Source: Heterostelium multicystogenum
Lineage: Eukaryota > Evosea > Eumycetozoa > Acytosteliales > Acytosteliaceae
Assembly: GCA_003667245.1 (NCBI GenBank)
Contig: RCNN01000413.1
Coordinates: forward strand, 1-23,137
DNA length: 23,137 nt
Reading direction: 5' to 3'
How positions within the stretch are numbered: the stretch's first letter is position 1; each line of letters starts with the position of its first letter. The notes under the pieces were generated by a model that was not told the DNA's origin, did no database searches, and saw only the letters and a list, made by a program, of their open reading frames with translations. This document shows, piece by piece, positions 10,924 through 20,733 of this stretch. The position numbers and the translations under genes are program-made.

Positions 10924-13004
10924 TAATAAACATATATAATCCATACACTGTGTTCTGATATATTCAGTATCATCACAAAATGATCAGTTTGTGCATTTAA
11001 TTAAAAAACACAAAAAATCGCAATTTAAGAAAATATCTAATTTTATTCCTCCTTCATTAATTGAAAAATAAGAAAAAAAAACAAAAATCAAAACAAAACA
11101 GTGATATCGTATGTGTATGGATCTTTGATATGGGGTTTGGAGATACTATTTTTTTCTGTGAATAATTATAAGTTTCAAACTGTCAACAGCATTCAGCCAG
11201 AACAGCATCTCCCAATCGATATTGATTTTGTTTCTGGTAGGTTATTCCTCAGTTTGGTAGTATTCACATCCATTCTACAACATAAATAGATGGTTATTGG
11301 ATTCATGATGATTCTGAATGCAAAACCGTTTCGCATCACTCATATATCTTTATTAAAGTATGACATATTTTGATTTTATTCTTTTTTTTATTACTGGTGT
11401 GTGCAAAACATTAAAAAAAAACACAAAAAAAAATGATGGATTACCCCTAACAACCAAAAATTACTACTTTTTGAATCTTTGACAAATCAAGTAAAAACCA
11501 AGTAAAGCTCTGATGGTTGGGGGGTTTGAATGGCGGGAGGGTTAGGTTAGACTTTATTAAAAAAAGCAAACAAAAAGCAAAGCAAATACCTGAGGTGGAT
11601 TTGTTTGGTAACAATAATAGAAGTCATCTGTCTGAGATTGATTGAATTATTTTTGATTGTTGTATAATTATTAATGGGTCTTTTTTTGCATGAGCTGTAT
11701 ATTGTTTGAACCAATTAATTTGAATATTCTATAATATATTGTTATAAAATTTAACCTTGATTTAATTTTTCATAATTAGAACACTTGTCACTCATTCCAT
11801 CTGAAGTGAGTAAAGACAATTGCTCACATTGTTTTACTATCAATTTCATCACCAACATACAATATTCTTAAAGATACGACATTGGCACAACAATAAACCA
11901 TACTAAAGGTAACTTTCTTCTTTTTGACTTCACAGCATACAACAACTAACAACAACAACAACACAACTTTAAAGTTGAAACGGAACCACAAATAATATCT
12001 TTTGTGTTCATATATTGGTATCTGTTACAACACATACATTCAATTGTTATATTGTATGTATCTAACTTCCTACAACCAAACACATACACACCAATAACAA
12101 AACAACCAACAACATCAACAACAGAACCATAAAACAACATGAATGAATATAAATAACACTAACAATAATAGGGTGTGATCTTTTGAACACAGCCACCACC
12201 AATAGAACTACCCCAGAAACCAAAAGACTCATCAAATTAAATTCAAACTTTCACCCACATCTCTCAGACCTTTTCCATTCCAACACACAGTACCCCCCAT
12301 ACAACACCCACTATCAAAATGAATCCATATTAATCCATATTAATACACTCAAACCTTTTACAATATCTCAAACCTATATCATCGCATCCATCTTTTAACA
12401 GCAGCATCATCAGCATAATTAACATCCTTCACTTTTAAAAGTAATCCTACTTTTATTTTCTTAATTAAATTGATGATGTTGTAGATACTATGCTGATTGA
12501 GGCTGCAGTTGTAGTCTGATGCTAGCTTCAATATATCAATCACCAAATTTAAATTAATTTTTATTTTTAAATTAAATTTGATGTTGTTCAAACTTATACT
12601 TTATTATTATCTATTATTGTTATCATCTTCAGCTCATCATAGTAATCCATCATCTAAGTTAACCACCACCATTACACATATATTACCAATTTAGATATCA
12701 ATCAATCAATTTTTAGAAACATTACTATCTATTTCTCATTCACCAAACAACCAACTAACCAACCAACCAATTGAAAATTACTAATTTAATAATATTATTA
12801 TAGAAAATACATTTTATTTTTAGTTATTCCTTCTTATTTATATTTATTTAATCAATATATCTTAGAATCTCAACCAAATAACCACTAAAACTCTTAAAAA
12901 CAATCCAACACAATTCATTGCAAACAACACTCTATCTTCTACCAAACAACTACAACTACTACAACAACAATAACTAGGGTTAAATTTAACATTTATCTTA
13001 TCCA
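10924..13004. other. Two-kilobase region without a supportable gene; long C/A-rich leader
   Basis: Open frames at 11101-11289 (no ATG start), 12183-12398 and 12379-12591 have no recognisable features, and I treat them as chance. The left part is poly-A/poly-T rich and contains an isolated G-rich block at about 11515-11546. The right part, from about 11930, is strongly C/A-biased (ACAACAACAAC, ACCACC, CCAACCAACC), typical of leaders and promoters of dictyostelid developmental genes, and leads to the gene starting at 13021. A tandem 11-mer ATCCATATTAA occurs around 12322-12344. The length suggests a complex promoter. Confidence 0.45.
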
Positions 13005-13031
13005 ATGCGTATGAAGTGTAATGTGGGATAA
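13005..13031 (+). promoter_or_regulatory. Short upstream ORF overlapping the start of the winged-helix gene
   Basis: An ATG at 13005, with a second in-frame ATG at 13011, opens a frame encoding MRMKCNVG and ends with TAA at 13029-13031. The main start at 13021 lies inside it in another frame, so ribosomes using the first ATG would pass the main start. It could lower translation of the main protein. Alternatively a missing base may hide a longer N-terminus of the main protein. Confidence 0.4.
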
Positions 13032-14643
13032 CAATACTTCTATTTCAAGTATTGAGCATAACAATTATCAACTTCAACAACAACTACAAAAACACCAACA
13101 CCAACTACAAACTATTCGAAATCAACATATAAATAATAATAATTCAAAAATGATGGTTTTAAGTGGCTCATCATCAAATGGAAGTCCAAATATGATTGGC
13201 ACCAGTAAATCTAGAAATAATACTCCACCTTTTGGAACTGGTAGCTATAATGGAGATGGATTTAAAGTTTTTGCTGGTGGAGATAAAAACTCTAACAGCG
13301 CCGGAGCCGTTCATAAATCTCCATCACCCTTCACAGGCTTTTCCTCCTATGGCAATACCACTGGTGGAAACTCAGTTGATCGTTCTCCTAGCTTTACAAG
13401 CTCATCCGGTAGTCCATATGTCTCCAGTGTAAACAACGGCAACGGTGTAATTATTAGAGATAGTAACTACAGCATTGGTGGCTCTTTAAACATTAACAAC
13501 AGTCATGTCGTTATCAATTCACATAGAATACCACCACAACACAAAGAAACGCCTGCTATCTTGAGTTTCCATGTTCCCATTTCACCATTAGATCCACAGC
13601 AAGTTATAAGACTTAATAATCAAATCAAACAACAAATTCAACAACAACAACAACAACAACAACCACAACAATCCAACCCATTCAATGAAGTTACTTCTCT
13701 TTTCAATGGACAAGAAGCAGTTGATTCATCTAAAAAACCTATTAACTTTAATGGTGGTAGTGCTACCAACAGCCCTATCATCAAGAGTCAGACCGTTAAA
13801 TCGGGATCTGACCAAAACAGATCCAGCCAATGTAAAACGCCTGACTGTATTGTATGTGAACGAGGACCACCACCTTCTTTTGAAAAAGGAACGCCAATCT
13901 GGTCACAAATTCTCCACGTTGTTCTTTATGCACTCACAGAATCCTCAAAAATGAGCTCTCAATTCTCACAACTTAATCGCCCCAATCGCTCAGAGATGCC
14001 AAACGGTAAAAAGTATTTTCATCTTCGTGATGATATTTATGAATTTATCAACGTACATTGGGACGTTATTTGTAGACGTGAAAGAATTCCTCATTGGAAA
14101 CATACTATTGGTATGACACTATCACATTATCAAGGTCTTTTTAAAAATGGATATCAAATTTTCCATAATACAGGTATATATAATATAGCAAATTCTATTA
14201 GATTGATAACTAATTCTAAACTTAAATTTATTTTAGGTTACTGGTGCTTGAAGGATGAAAACTCCAATCCATATGAAAATGATGAAAGCGATTCCAAAAA
14301 GAGAAAAGTTACAAAGACTGATACCTCAGCTGCAGCATATTTAAAGAAACATTACAACAGCAACAACAACTACAGCAACAATTAAAAACCCAACCCCTTT
14401 CAATTTCACTACAATCTATTCCTTCTCAACTTTCTGGTATGTAGAATTCAAATCTACGATTCATTTGGATTCCCAGTAACTGACACCTACTCCACTATCA
14501 TGTATACCAACTTTGCCAATCAAGAAAATTCAGAATCTCAACATTTTAATCAACAACAACAACAAAATTATCACCAAAAACATAATCATTTTTCTCATAG
14601 AAAAGAAATTGTAGACTTGACAGCAGAGTCCCAATCAAAATAA
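13021..14643 (+). CDS. Q/N/S-rich nuclear protein with Ash2-like winged-helix domain
   Basis: The first 270 residues are low complexity (Gln, Asn, Ser, Gly), including a Q9 tract near residue 215. A short Cys-containing segment CKTPDCIVCERG precedes a globular region from about residue 285: GTPIWSQILHVVLYAL, KKYFHLRDDIYEFINVHWDV, then HWKHTIGMTLSHYQGLFKNG and GYWCLKDENSNPYE. This resembles the winged helix of the Ash2/Trithorax-group protein, which suggests DNA or chromatin binding. SKKRKVTK at about residue 425 (unspliced count) is a good nuclear localisation signal. An intron at 14174-14236 has no stop and is a multiple of three. The stop at 14383-14385 is probably produced by a base shift near 14350: the next frame gives LQQQQQLQQQLKTQPLSIS, another shift near 14440 leads to IQIYDSFGFPVTDTYSTIMY, and the end is EIVDLTAESQSK with TAA at 14641-14643. 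The full length would be about 520 codons. Confidence 0.7.
14174..14236 (+). other. Stop-free 63-nt intron in the winged-helix gene
   Basis: Starts GTATAT and ends ATTTTAG. Removing it joins codons to give NTGYWCLKD, the usual end of the winged-helix domain. Retaining it inserts 21 residues without a stop, so the plain open reading frame hides it. The low-complexity AT composition marks it as an intron. Confidence 0.75.
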
Positions 14644-14937
14644 CTAATATTTCAACTAACTATTGATCATAGTTAAATAATTTACACCAACTTTCCACTA
14701 ACAATTGTATATTTGTAATTAATCATCACATCCAATCATATCCAAACCAAAAGGTTCAATTCAAATCTAAAGGCTTCTGTTAACAAATACCATCTCTATA
14801 TTGGCATTTCTCATTCAATTCTCCGTTTCAAACTCAACTCAAACCAGAAAGTTGTACTCAAATTATTATTGTAAATTAATAAATATTTATATATCCCATT
14901 ATTATTATTATAATATTACTTTTAAATATAGCTATAT
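14644..14937. other. Convergent 3' region
   Basis: About 290 bp between the stops of the winged-helix gene (+) and MCM6 (-). AT-rich, with ATT/TTA repeats at 14863-14925 and likely 3' ends of both transcripts. No gene seen. Confidence 0.5.
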
Positions 14938-17492
14938 TTAATTTTCTAAATTATTTGGATGTACTGTTAACAATCTTTCGTCTTCGTTGTCATTGTTTTT
15001 CATAATAAGTATTTTCTTTTCTATAATCATTTTGTTGAGAATTGCTTTGGCAATTTCCTTTTCTTCTTCGAGGTTATCTGCTTCACTTAGGGAAATATAC
15101 CAATCCAAAATTTCTTTCTGAAGCTTTCCTTGTATCGTTTTTCTTAAATATAAAAGTATCATGTTGCAAGCTGAGTAGTATGTTACATTTTCAATGGTTA
15201 TTTTGACTTCCTCATTGTTACGTTGAATCTCCAAACTAATATCATCAGAACGAGTGTGTACAACTGATTTCGCTAAAAGTCTTTGAGCTTCCTCTATATG
15301 CTTCGGTTCAACAGTTTGAGAAAGATTCAGCTTTGCATACGATTCTGAGAGTCTAATCAATGACTCCAATTGTCTGACCGTAATTCTATATGCAGCATTA
15401 CCAGCACTTAAAGATGTATCCTGTCTCAATTTTGAGTAGTATTTCTCTAATAATTCCGCTGACTCCTTTGGAATCTAAAAATTCAATTAGTATAAAATAA
15501 GAGTATTAGGTACCAAGGAGTATAAATGATGTGCTTACTGTAGGTTTAATTTTTGAAGCATATCCAATATAGTTCTTTATATCATCTAGTGAGAATTCTG
15601 ATGTCAATCCTTGTTTTCTTTGATGGACAGCTACAATATGCTGGGCAATCTGTCTGTCATGCACAGGATTAGCTTTGATCAGTTACAATGAAAAATAGGT
15701 CGAATCTAGACATTAGAGCTGCTCCAATGCTTAGATTTTGTTTAAGAGTCTTCGAATGATCATAACGACCACCAATAGGGTTGGCAGAAGCCAAAATACT
15801 TGAACGCGCATTTAGTGTTGCCTGTATACCTGCTTTTGAAATGGAAATAGTCTGTTGCTCCATTGCTTCGTGAATTGCTACCTGATCAGCTGGATCCATC
15901 TTATCAAACTCATCAATGCAACAAATTCCATTGTCAGCTAACATTAGCGCACCTGCTTCTATGTTAAAATCACCTGTATCTGTATCTCTGACAACGGTTG
16001 CAGTCAAACCAGCTGCTGAAGATGCTTTTCCAGATGTATAAACAGTTCTTGGCAAGAATGATATGAGATACTTTAGAAACTGTGATTTTGAAGTTGAGGG
16101 GTCTCCAACAATGCAAACATTGATGTCACCTCTCAGTCTAATTTTCTCGGGTGTCAATTTGGTTACTCCTCCAAAGAGCATCAGAAGAACACCACGCTTG
16201 ATTTCAGAATTACCAAAAATAGAGGGGGCAAGTGAGTCAACCAGTCTTTTGTACATATTTTTCTTCTTTAACATTTCCTGGAGAGATTTTCGCTCTTTCT
16301 TTGGTAATGATGCCATAAATGCCTCTGGTGTTTCTTCAATGTTTTCAGGATTCTCCTCCTTTATATTGATGGAGTGTGGGTTGGCGTCGATAGAACGTAC
16401 GCAATTGGCGAGGAAACAAATACGATATGACATCTCACGCACACCCAGATCTTTGATACCAGAGACCCCTCCAAAATCCTCCGATTTCGAGGTGGACTCA
16501 CTTGTGGTATTGGGAATACCTCGGATCAATGTTGAATTTTGTCCAATATTCATCCTGGAGACATCAGGAATGACCATTGGTGAACCAAAGAACACAACTT
16601 TGTCACCAGCACGAGCTGAGTCGACAGCATCACCACGTAGAATAATTTCAAAGTGATCTTGGCATCGATCCGAAGGTATATCATTGCTGTTTTCTTGAAT
16701 TCTGACTTTCTGCCAATCGACAAAGATTGATGTATCCATGCAAATATTCCAACGACGTGTGTTGCTGCATCCTGGTGTTAAGCAGCTAGTTGGCTCTGTA
16801 TATTTAAACTCCTGCGGTATCTTCACAGAATGATTACGACAGTCCATACAAATGAACGAACCAATCAGCAACTCTGGTCTGACCTCAGTTGTTCTTGTAA
16901 CTGTTCCAGTAACGGCACAAAGTGTCCAATTCTTGCAGATCTTAAATCTCTGATCTTAATGATTTCCGGTAAATTATAAAAACAAACCTGATACAGTGGA
17001 TAGTCAGTACTGTCCTTCTCCTGTTGGAGGTTGTTAGCACTAAGAGCATTATTTCCAGCAGTAATAGTTGATCTCTTTACATCAACAAGTCTTAAATGCT
17101 CATATCTTCTTGATACATTGACCAATGCTTTATTTAAATCCTTTTCATATCTTTGGGATGATTTAGTAGATGCTACATTTGATCAACGATACGTAGCATA
17201 CATACCTAAAATACTCCAATCTAATTGTTTCAGAGAGAATAGGATCGAAAGCCTCTAGATGATTGATGTCAATGTTAATATGTCGTTTTTCTTTCTCTAC
17301 CATGTCACTGATCTTTTGTAAATAGAAAGGTGTATTCGATGTACTGCTATCTTCATTATCGATATCATCATCATCATCATCATTATTGAATAAATTATTG
17401 TTAGCTAATGTGAAGGAGATTAAGAACTTCATGAAACGATTAGTGATCTCCTTAGAAAGGTCATTCTTATCTTTAATTGAGTCACTATCCAT
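14938..17492 (-). CDS. mcm6: DNA replication licensing factor MCM6
   Basis: MCM6 is one of six subunits of the MCM2-7 replicative helicase that is loaded at origins and unwinds DNA in S phase. Evidence: an N-terminal region with FYNLPEIIKIRDLRSARIGH; VTGTVTRTTEVRPELL; a zinc finger with CMDC and a downstream C-x4-C pair (CLTPGC); FVDWQKVRIQENSN, an MCM6-type signature; Walker A GDPSTSKSQFLK (about 16072-16108); Walker B CIDEFDKM (about 15895-15918); SANPIGGRYD; and the arginine finger SRFDLFF. Introns: 17151-17205 (AAG acceptor) and 15475-15538. Start: the ATG at 17492 is the first after in-frame stops and gives MDSDSIKDKNDLSKE. An acidic Asp run lies near residue 45. Two base shifts (near 16909 and 15680) interrupt it. 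The spliced length of about 812 codons fits the roughly 820 of animal MCM6. An E2F-like site lies 118 bp upstream. Confidence 0.93.
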
Positions 17493-17609
17493 TTCTTTAG
17501 TCACTCTTCATATATATAATATATATAATAAATAGATATAGAAATAAATATTTATGTTTATGTTCTTCGTCCATATCTTAGTCTCTCAACCTATGAAATC
17601 AATCAATGA

Positions 17610-17619
17610 CCCGCCAAAA
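17610..17619 (-). promoter_or_regulatory. E2F-like binding site upstream of MCM6
   Basis: On the minus strand the sequence reads TTTTGGCGGG, matching the E2F/DP consensus (WTTSSCSS), 118 bp before the MCM6 ATG. MCM genes are classic E2F targets in animals and plants, and this GC-rich 10-mer stands out in AT-rich surroundings. It also falls just past the stop of the nucleoplasmin-like gene at 17668. No binding is demonstrated. Confidence 0.55.
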
Positions 17620-17667
17620 TTTAAAATTGAAAAACAAATTTGTTTTTTGTGTCATATTAAAAATAGT

Positions 17668-18566
17668 TTATTTTTTGGACTTCTTTGGTTGTTGTGGCTT
17701 GGCTTGGTTGGCCTCTGCTGGTCTCTTACCGTTTTGTTGTGGTTGTTGTGCTTGGTTTTGTTGTTTCTTTGCTGGTTGTTGTGGTTGCTCTTTCTTGGCT
17801 GGTGCTGGCTTGGCAACTTGTTCTTTTTTTGGGGCAGCAGCTGGCTTGGCTGGTTTCTCTTTCTTTGGTGCTGGAGCAGCAGCTGGCTTCTCTGGCTCAT
17901 CTGTGATTTCTTTGATTTTACCATTGCTTGGTTTTAATACTGGGACGTCATCTTCATCATCCTCTTCGTCGAAATCCATATCTTCTTCATCAGAGAAACC
18001 AAACTCCTCATTCATCACTGTCAACGCAACCAGTGCATTCTTCATCTTCGCAGTCGGCCATATGGCTGTGACCAGCGTCTGGGTTCATAACAACATAACC
18101 CAAAATATTTACGATGGCCTTCTCGTCACCCTCAACGCTGAAAGTAACCTTGTAGTTGCAATCGAACATCAAATTCAAAGCGTATTGCTCGATTTTGTCG
18201 GCTTGTAAAATGCAAACTGGAGTCTTGACTTCTTGATCTTCAACTTCTTCATCCTCTTCATCACCAACAACGGCAACAGTAGCAACGATGTGAATCTTAC
18301 CCTTTGCCTTTGACTCTTGGTTGATAATAGCCTATTGGTGAATTGTTAATGAGATGTCTCTTGAAAACAATACGAAATCACCCTACTCACACACTATTTC
18401 TCTTCACCCAGCACACCACGGACAGCTACTCTATGCTTATACTCCATTACTCTCACCCACTATTCGCTCACTATCAAACTTACTTGAGTCAAGTGGAAGG
18501 TATCACCTTCATCCAATTGCAACTCGAATGGTTGCTTGGGGAAATTTCCATACAGAAGAAACTCAT
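17668..18566 (-). CDS. Nucleoplasmin-like (NPL) domain histone-chaperone-type protein
   Basis: The N-terminus reads MSFF, then YGNFPKQPFELQLDEGDTFH after a one-base gap at a likely TGG codon, matching the start of NPL domains found in nucleoplasmins, insect FKBP39/46 and plant HD2 proteins. The domain continues through KGKIHIVATVAVVGDEEDEE, an acidic loop, and VTFSVEGDEKAIVNILGYVV. Then come an acidic tract (FSDEEDMDFDEEDDEDD) and a long Lys/Pro/Ala/Gln-rich basic tail ending QPKKSKK with TAA at 17668-17670. Such proteins bind histones through the pentameric NPL core and acidic tracts; the basic tail suits nucleolar or DNA binding. No FKBP isomerase domain follows. One intron, 18332-18483. 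Base shifts lie near 18556 and 18018. A segment CEDEECTGC between core and acidic tract contains Cys pairs of unknown role. About 248 codons. Confidence 0.75.
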
Positions 18567-19216
18567 TTTTAATATTTTATGTGTGTGTTTGGTGATATAT
18601 ATTAAGAAAGGTATATAAATATTTATTTATATTTGTAATAGTATATGTATCTAGTAATAAGATTAAATGTGAACTGTCGTCTGTCGAATAATAAAACAAA
18701 ATTAAAAAGCTTTGAAATCAACCACAAAAATAATCGGTCGTTTATTTCAAATTTAATTAAAAATAATTTTGTATTTTTTTAAAAATAATTTATTATTGCT
18801 TTGTCAGATTTTAAACTGTCCCCTAACTGATCACACAATATATTAGTCTTCATTTTCATGAATAGAGGCGCTAAGAAACAATTTAATTCACTATTCTATG
18901 ATGACGACTGTTCAATTATGCCAAAACTAAGATCCTCTAGTATTACCAATAAAAGGAAATGCTAGTAAACTTGATTGAGATTAAAAGGAAAAAACAAAGA
19001 AAAAATAAAAATAAAGAGACATTTGTTAATTAGATACTTTGATCAACTATATTCAAAGTGTTGTTAATTCCTTCTTTATGATCACCAGCAAATCAACATG
19101 AATAATCAAACAAAAACATTAGTCATCTCATGAGTTTTTTTATTTTGTTGATAAAAACCACTGAATCTAAAATCATTGATTTATCATTTACCAAATACTA
19201 TTAAATTTGATTACAT
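18567..19216. promoter_or_regulatory. Divergent promoter region between NPL gene and RMND1
   Basis: About 650 bp of AT-rich sequence with long A and T runs. It should hold the promoters of both outward-facing genes. The only frame of note is a 35-codon ORF at 18858-18965, listed separately. Confidence 0.45.
18858..18965 (+). CDS. Possible 35-residue small ORF
   Basis: The frame starts at the ATG at 18858 and encodes MNRGAKKQFNSLFYDDDCSI, continuing into a basic Ser-rich end (TNKRKC) before TAG 18963-18965. Its composition (Arg, Lys, Asp, Ser, Cys) is less like random AT-rich DNA than the surroundings. I recognise no family. It may be a small protein, a first coding exon, or chance. Confidence 0.2.
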   Translation: MNRGAKKQFNSLFYDDDCSIMPKLRSSSITNKRKC

Positions 19217-20497
19217 ATGTTTGGTGGATCCTCAATCATGTACAGATCCTTAATATCAAAGCTCAATCGTTCTACTTCTGTTGCTACTTCACTCACTTCG
19301 AGGACAAGATATAGCTTCATTAACTATCTAAATATTAATTCCGATGCATCACCTTCAGAGTCATCCTTTGTAAGAAGCTATTCCTCAAGAGAAAGAGAAA
19401 GAGATAGAGATCTACAAAGAAGAGATAGAGACAGAGAGACCAGAAGAGACGAATTGACTCATAAAGAAAAACAACATAGACATAGTAATACCAGTAATAG
19501 TAACAATGGAAATAATAATAATAATATCGTGGCAGAAAGTAGTAGCAGTGTCGAAATGGAAGGTGAAATCTTTAAATGTTCAACGTTTTGCTTGGCAAAG
19601 ACATTCAGAAAGGAGTTAGTTTCACTCCCTGAGGATTTCTCTTTGGAAAAAGTATTTTCAACATCAAATGTAAAGTGGTTGCGATATAATGGTGGTGATT
19701 CGAATGGAAGTGATGTTGCAGGTGACAATGTACCTGAGCATACTACTCCACTTAGTGGCTCTGATGTTTTTTATATTCCCATCGTTTGGCTGTGTGGTCA
19801 GTTGGGGAGTCCCGATCACGCTCAAAAACGACTGCTTGCCTGGCTTCAAGAGTACAAAGTAGATGCTCATCCCGATCAACTTGATATCTATAGATACACT
19901 GACAGCGGATCCCGATTCGAAATCACAAAAAAATCAAGATTTGGTTACACTTTCTACTGATCCAGAAGCCAACTTTAACGAGAAAATTGCAGTGTCATAT
20001 GCATTTGCACAATCAGTGCGTCTATTCCTTATTGAGGACGATGTAATGAAGCTGAGTGAGAAGGTTGCACTCCTACCAGATGAACTCTCTCGCAATGGAA
20101 CTGTACAAATCTCCAAAAAGGAAATTGTCAAGCAGCTAGGTGAGCAATATGAGATTAAAAACTACCTAAATCTTCACTCTGATATTATCGATACTCCAGG
20201 TAATTGTCTTCATTAAAACAGAGCAGCGACTGTACATGAACTAACCATCATTATTATATTTTTTAGAGCATTTCTGGAAGCACACAGAAGGTGAAGGAAA
20301 TATACAAGACAGTTAGAAGTCATTGCGAAATCGATAAAAGAGTTAGAATTATGAATGAAAGATTAAACTTGATCAGTGGTATCTATGATGTAATTAACGA
20401 TGAACAAAAACACAGCCATTCCATTCGACTTGAAAGAATCATTATTGCATTAATTGCAGTTGAAGGTACATCCAGTATTTTACATTGGTTCTTCTAA
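19217..20497 (+). CDS. rmnd1: RMND1/DUF155 family mitochondrial inner-membrane protein
   Basis: RMND1-type proteins sit in the mitochondrial inner membrane and support mitochondrial translation. The N-terminus MYRSLISKLNRSTSVATS and a later VRSYSS look like a mitochondrial presequence. A very charged Arg/Glu/Asp linker (SRERERDRD repeats) and a poly-Asn stretch follow. The DUF155 core starts around IFKCSTFCLAKTF, then EKIAVSYAFAQSVRLFL, SKKEIVKQLGEQYEI, DTPEHFWKH, and IDKRVRIMNERLNLISGIYD; the C-terminus is LERIIIALIAVEGTSSILHW, a single membrane helix as in the family. Intron: 20200-20266. Base shifts near 19927 (A7 run) and 20285 break the frame. ATGs at 19217 and 19238 are both possible starts. 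About 404 codons, slightly shorter than human RMND1. Confidence 0.85.
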
Positions 20498-20563
20498 ATG
20501 AATAAATCTTGTTATTTAAATATGAATAATTTTACCCCAATCTTAACTCTGAACATACTATAA

Positions 20564-20583
20564 TGTGTGTGTGTGCATGTGTG
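20564..20583. repeat. GT-rich microsatellite
   Basis: A run of alternating T and G (TGTGTGTGTGTGCATGTGTG) in the spacer downstream of RMND1. Simple repeat; no further role visible. Confidence 0.7.
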
Positions 20584-20733
20584 GGAAGATAATACTACCA
20601 AATCAAACACACTACCATCCAACTTTTTAAAACAAATATTAATACACACACAAAATATGTAAAGATTTATTTCTTTTGTTTTATAAACATTAGTACAATC
20701 TTTCCATTCAAGATTTTACATATTTAGAGAACT

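Noticed and set aside
11101..11289. 62-codon hydrophobic frame
   Set aside because: It begins with GTG, has no ATG near its start, no recognisable motif, and lies in AT-rich spacer.
11500..11560. tRNA-like GGTTTGAAT in the G-rich block
   Set aside because: No acceptor stem, A box or anticodon arm could be built around it.
12183..12591. Frames of about 70 codons on both strands in the leader region
   Set aside because: Composition follows the C/A-rich leader; no motif, and no intron or flank signals of a gene.
16063..16656. 197-codon plus-strand ORF
   Set aside because: Entirely antisense to the conserved MCM6 ATPase region and has no family features of its own.
15669..16871. Assigning the helicase gene to MCM5 or another MCM subunit
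   Set aside because: The FVDWQKVRIQENSN signature, the zinc-finger context and the C-terminal region fit MCM6.
17554..18208. Long plus-strand frames rich in Leu, Trp, Cys, Gly and Ser
   Set aside because: They are antisense to the Lys/Pro/Ala/Gln tail and acidic tract of the NPL gene; repetitive codons on the minus strand create open frames on the plus strand.
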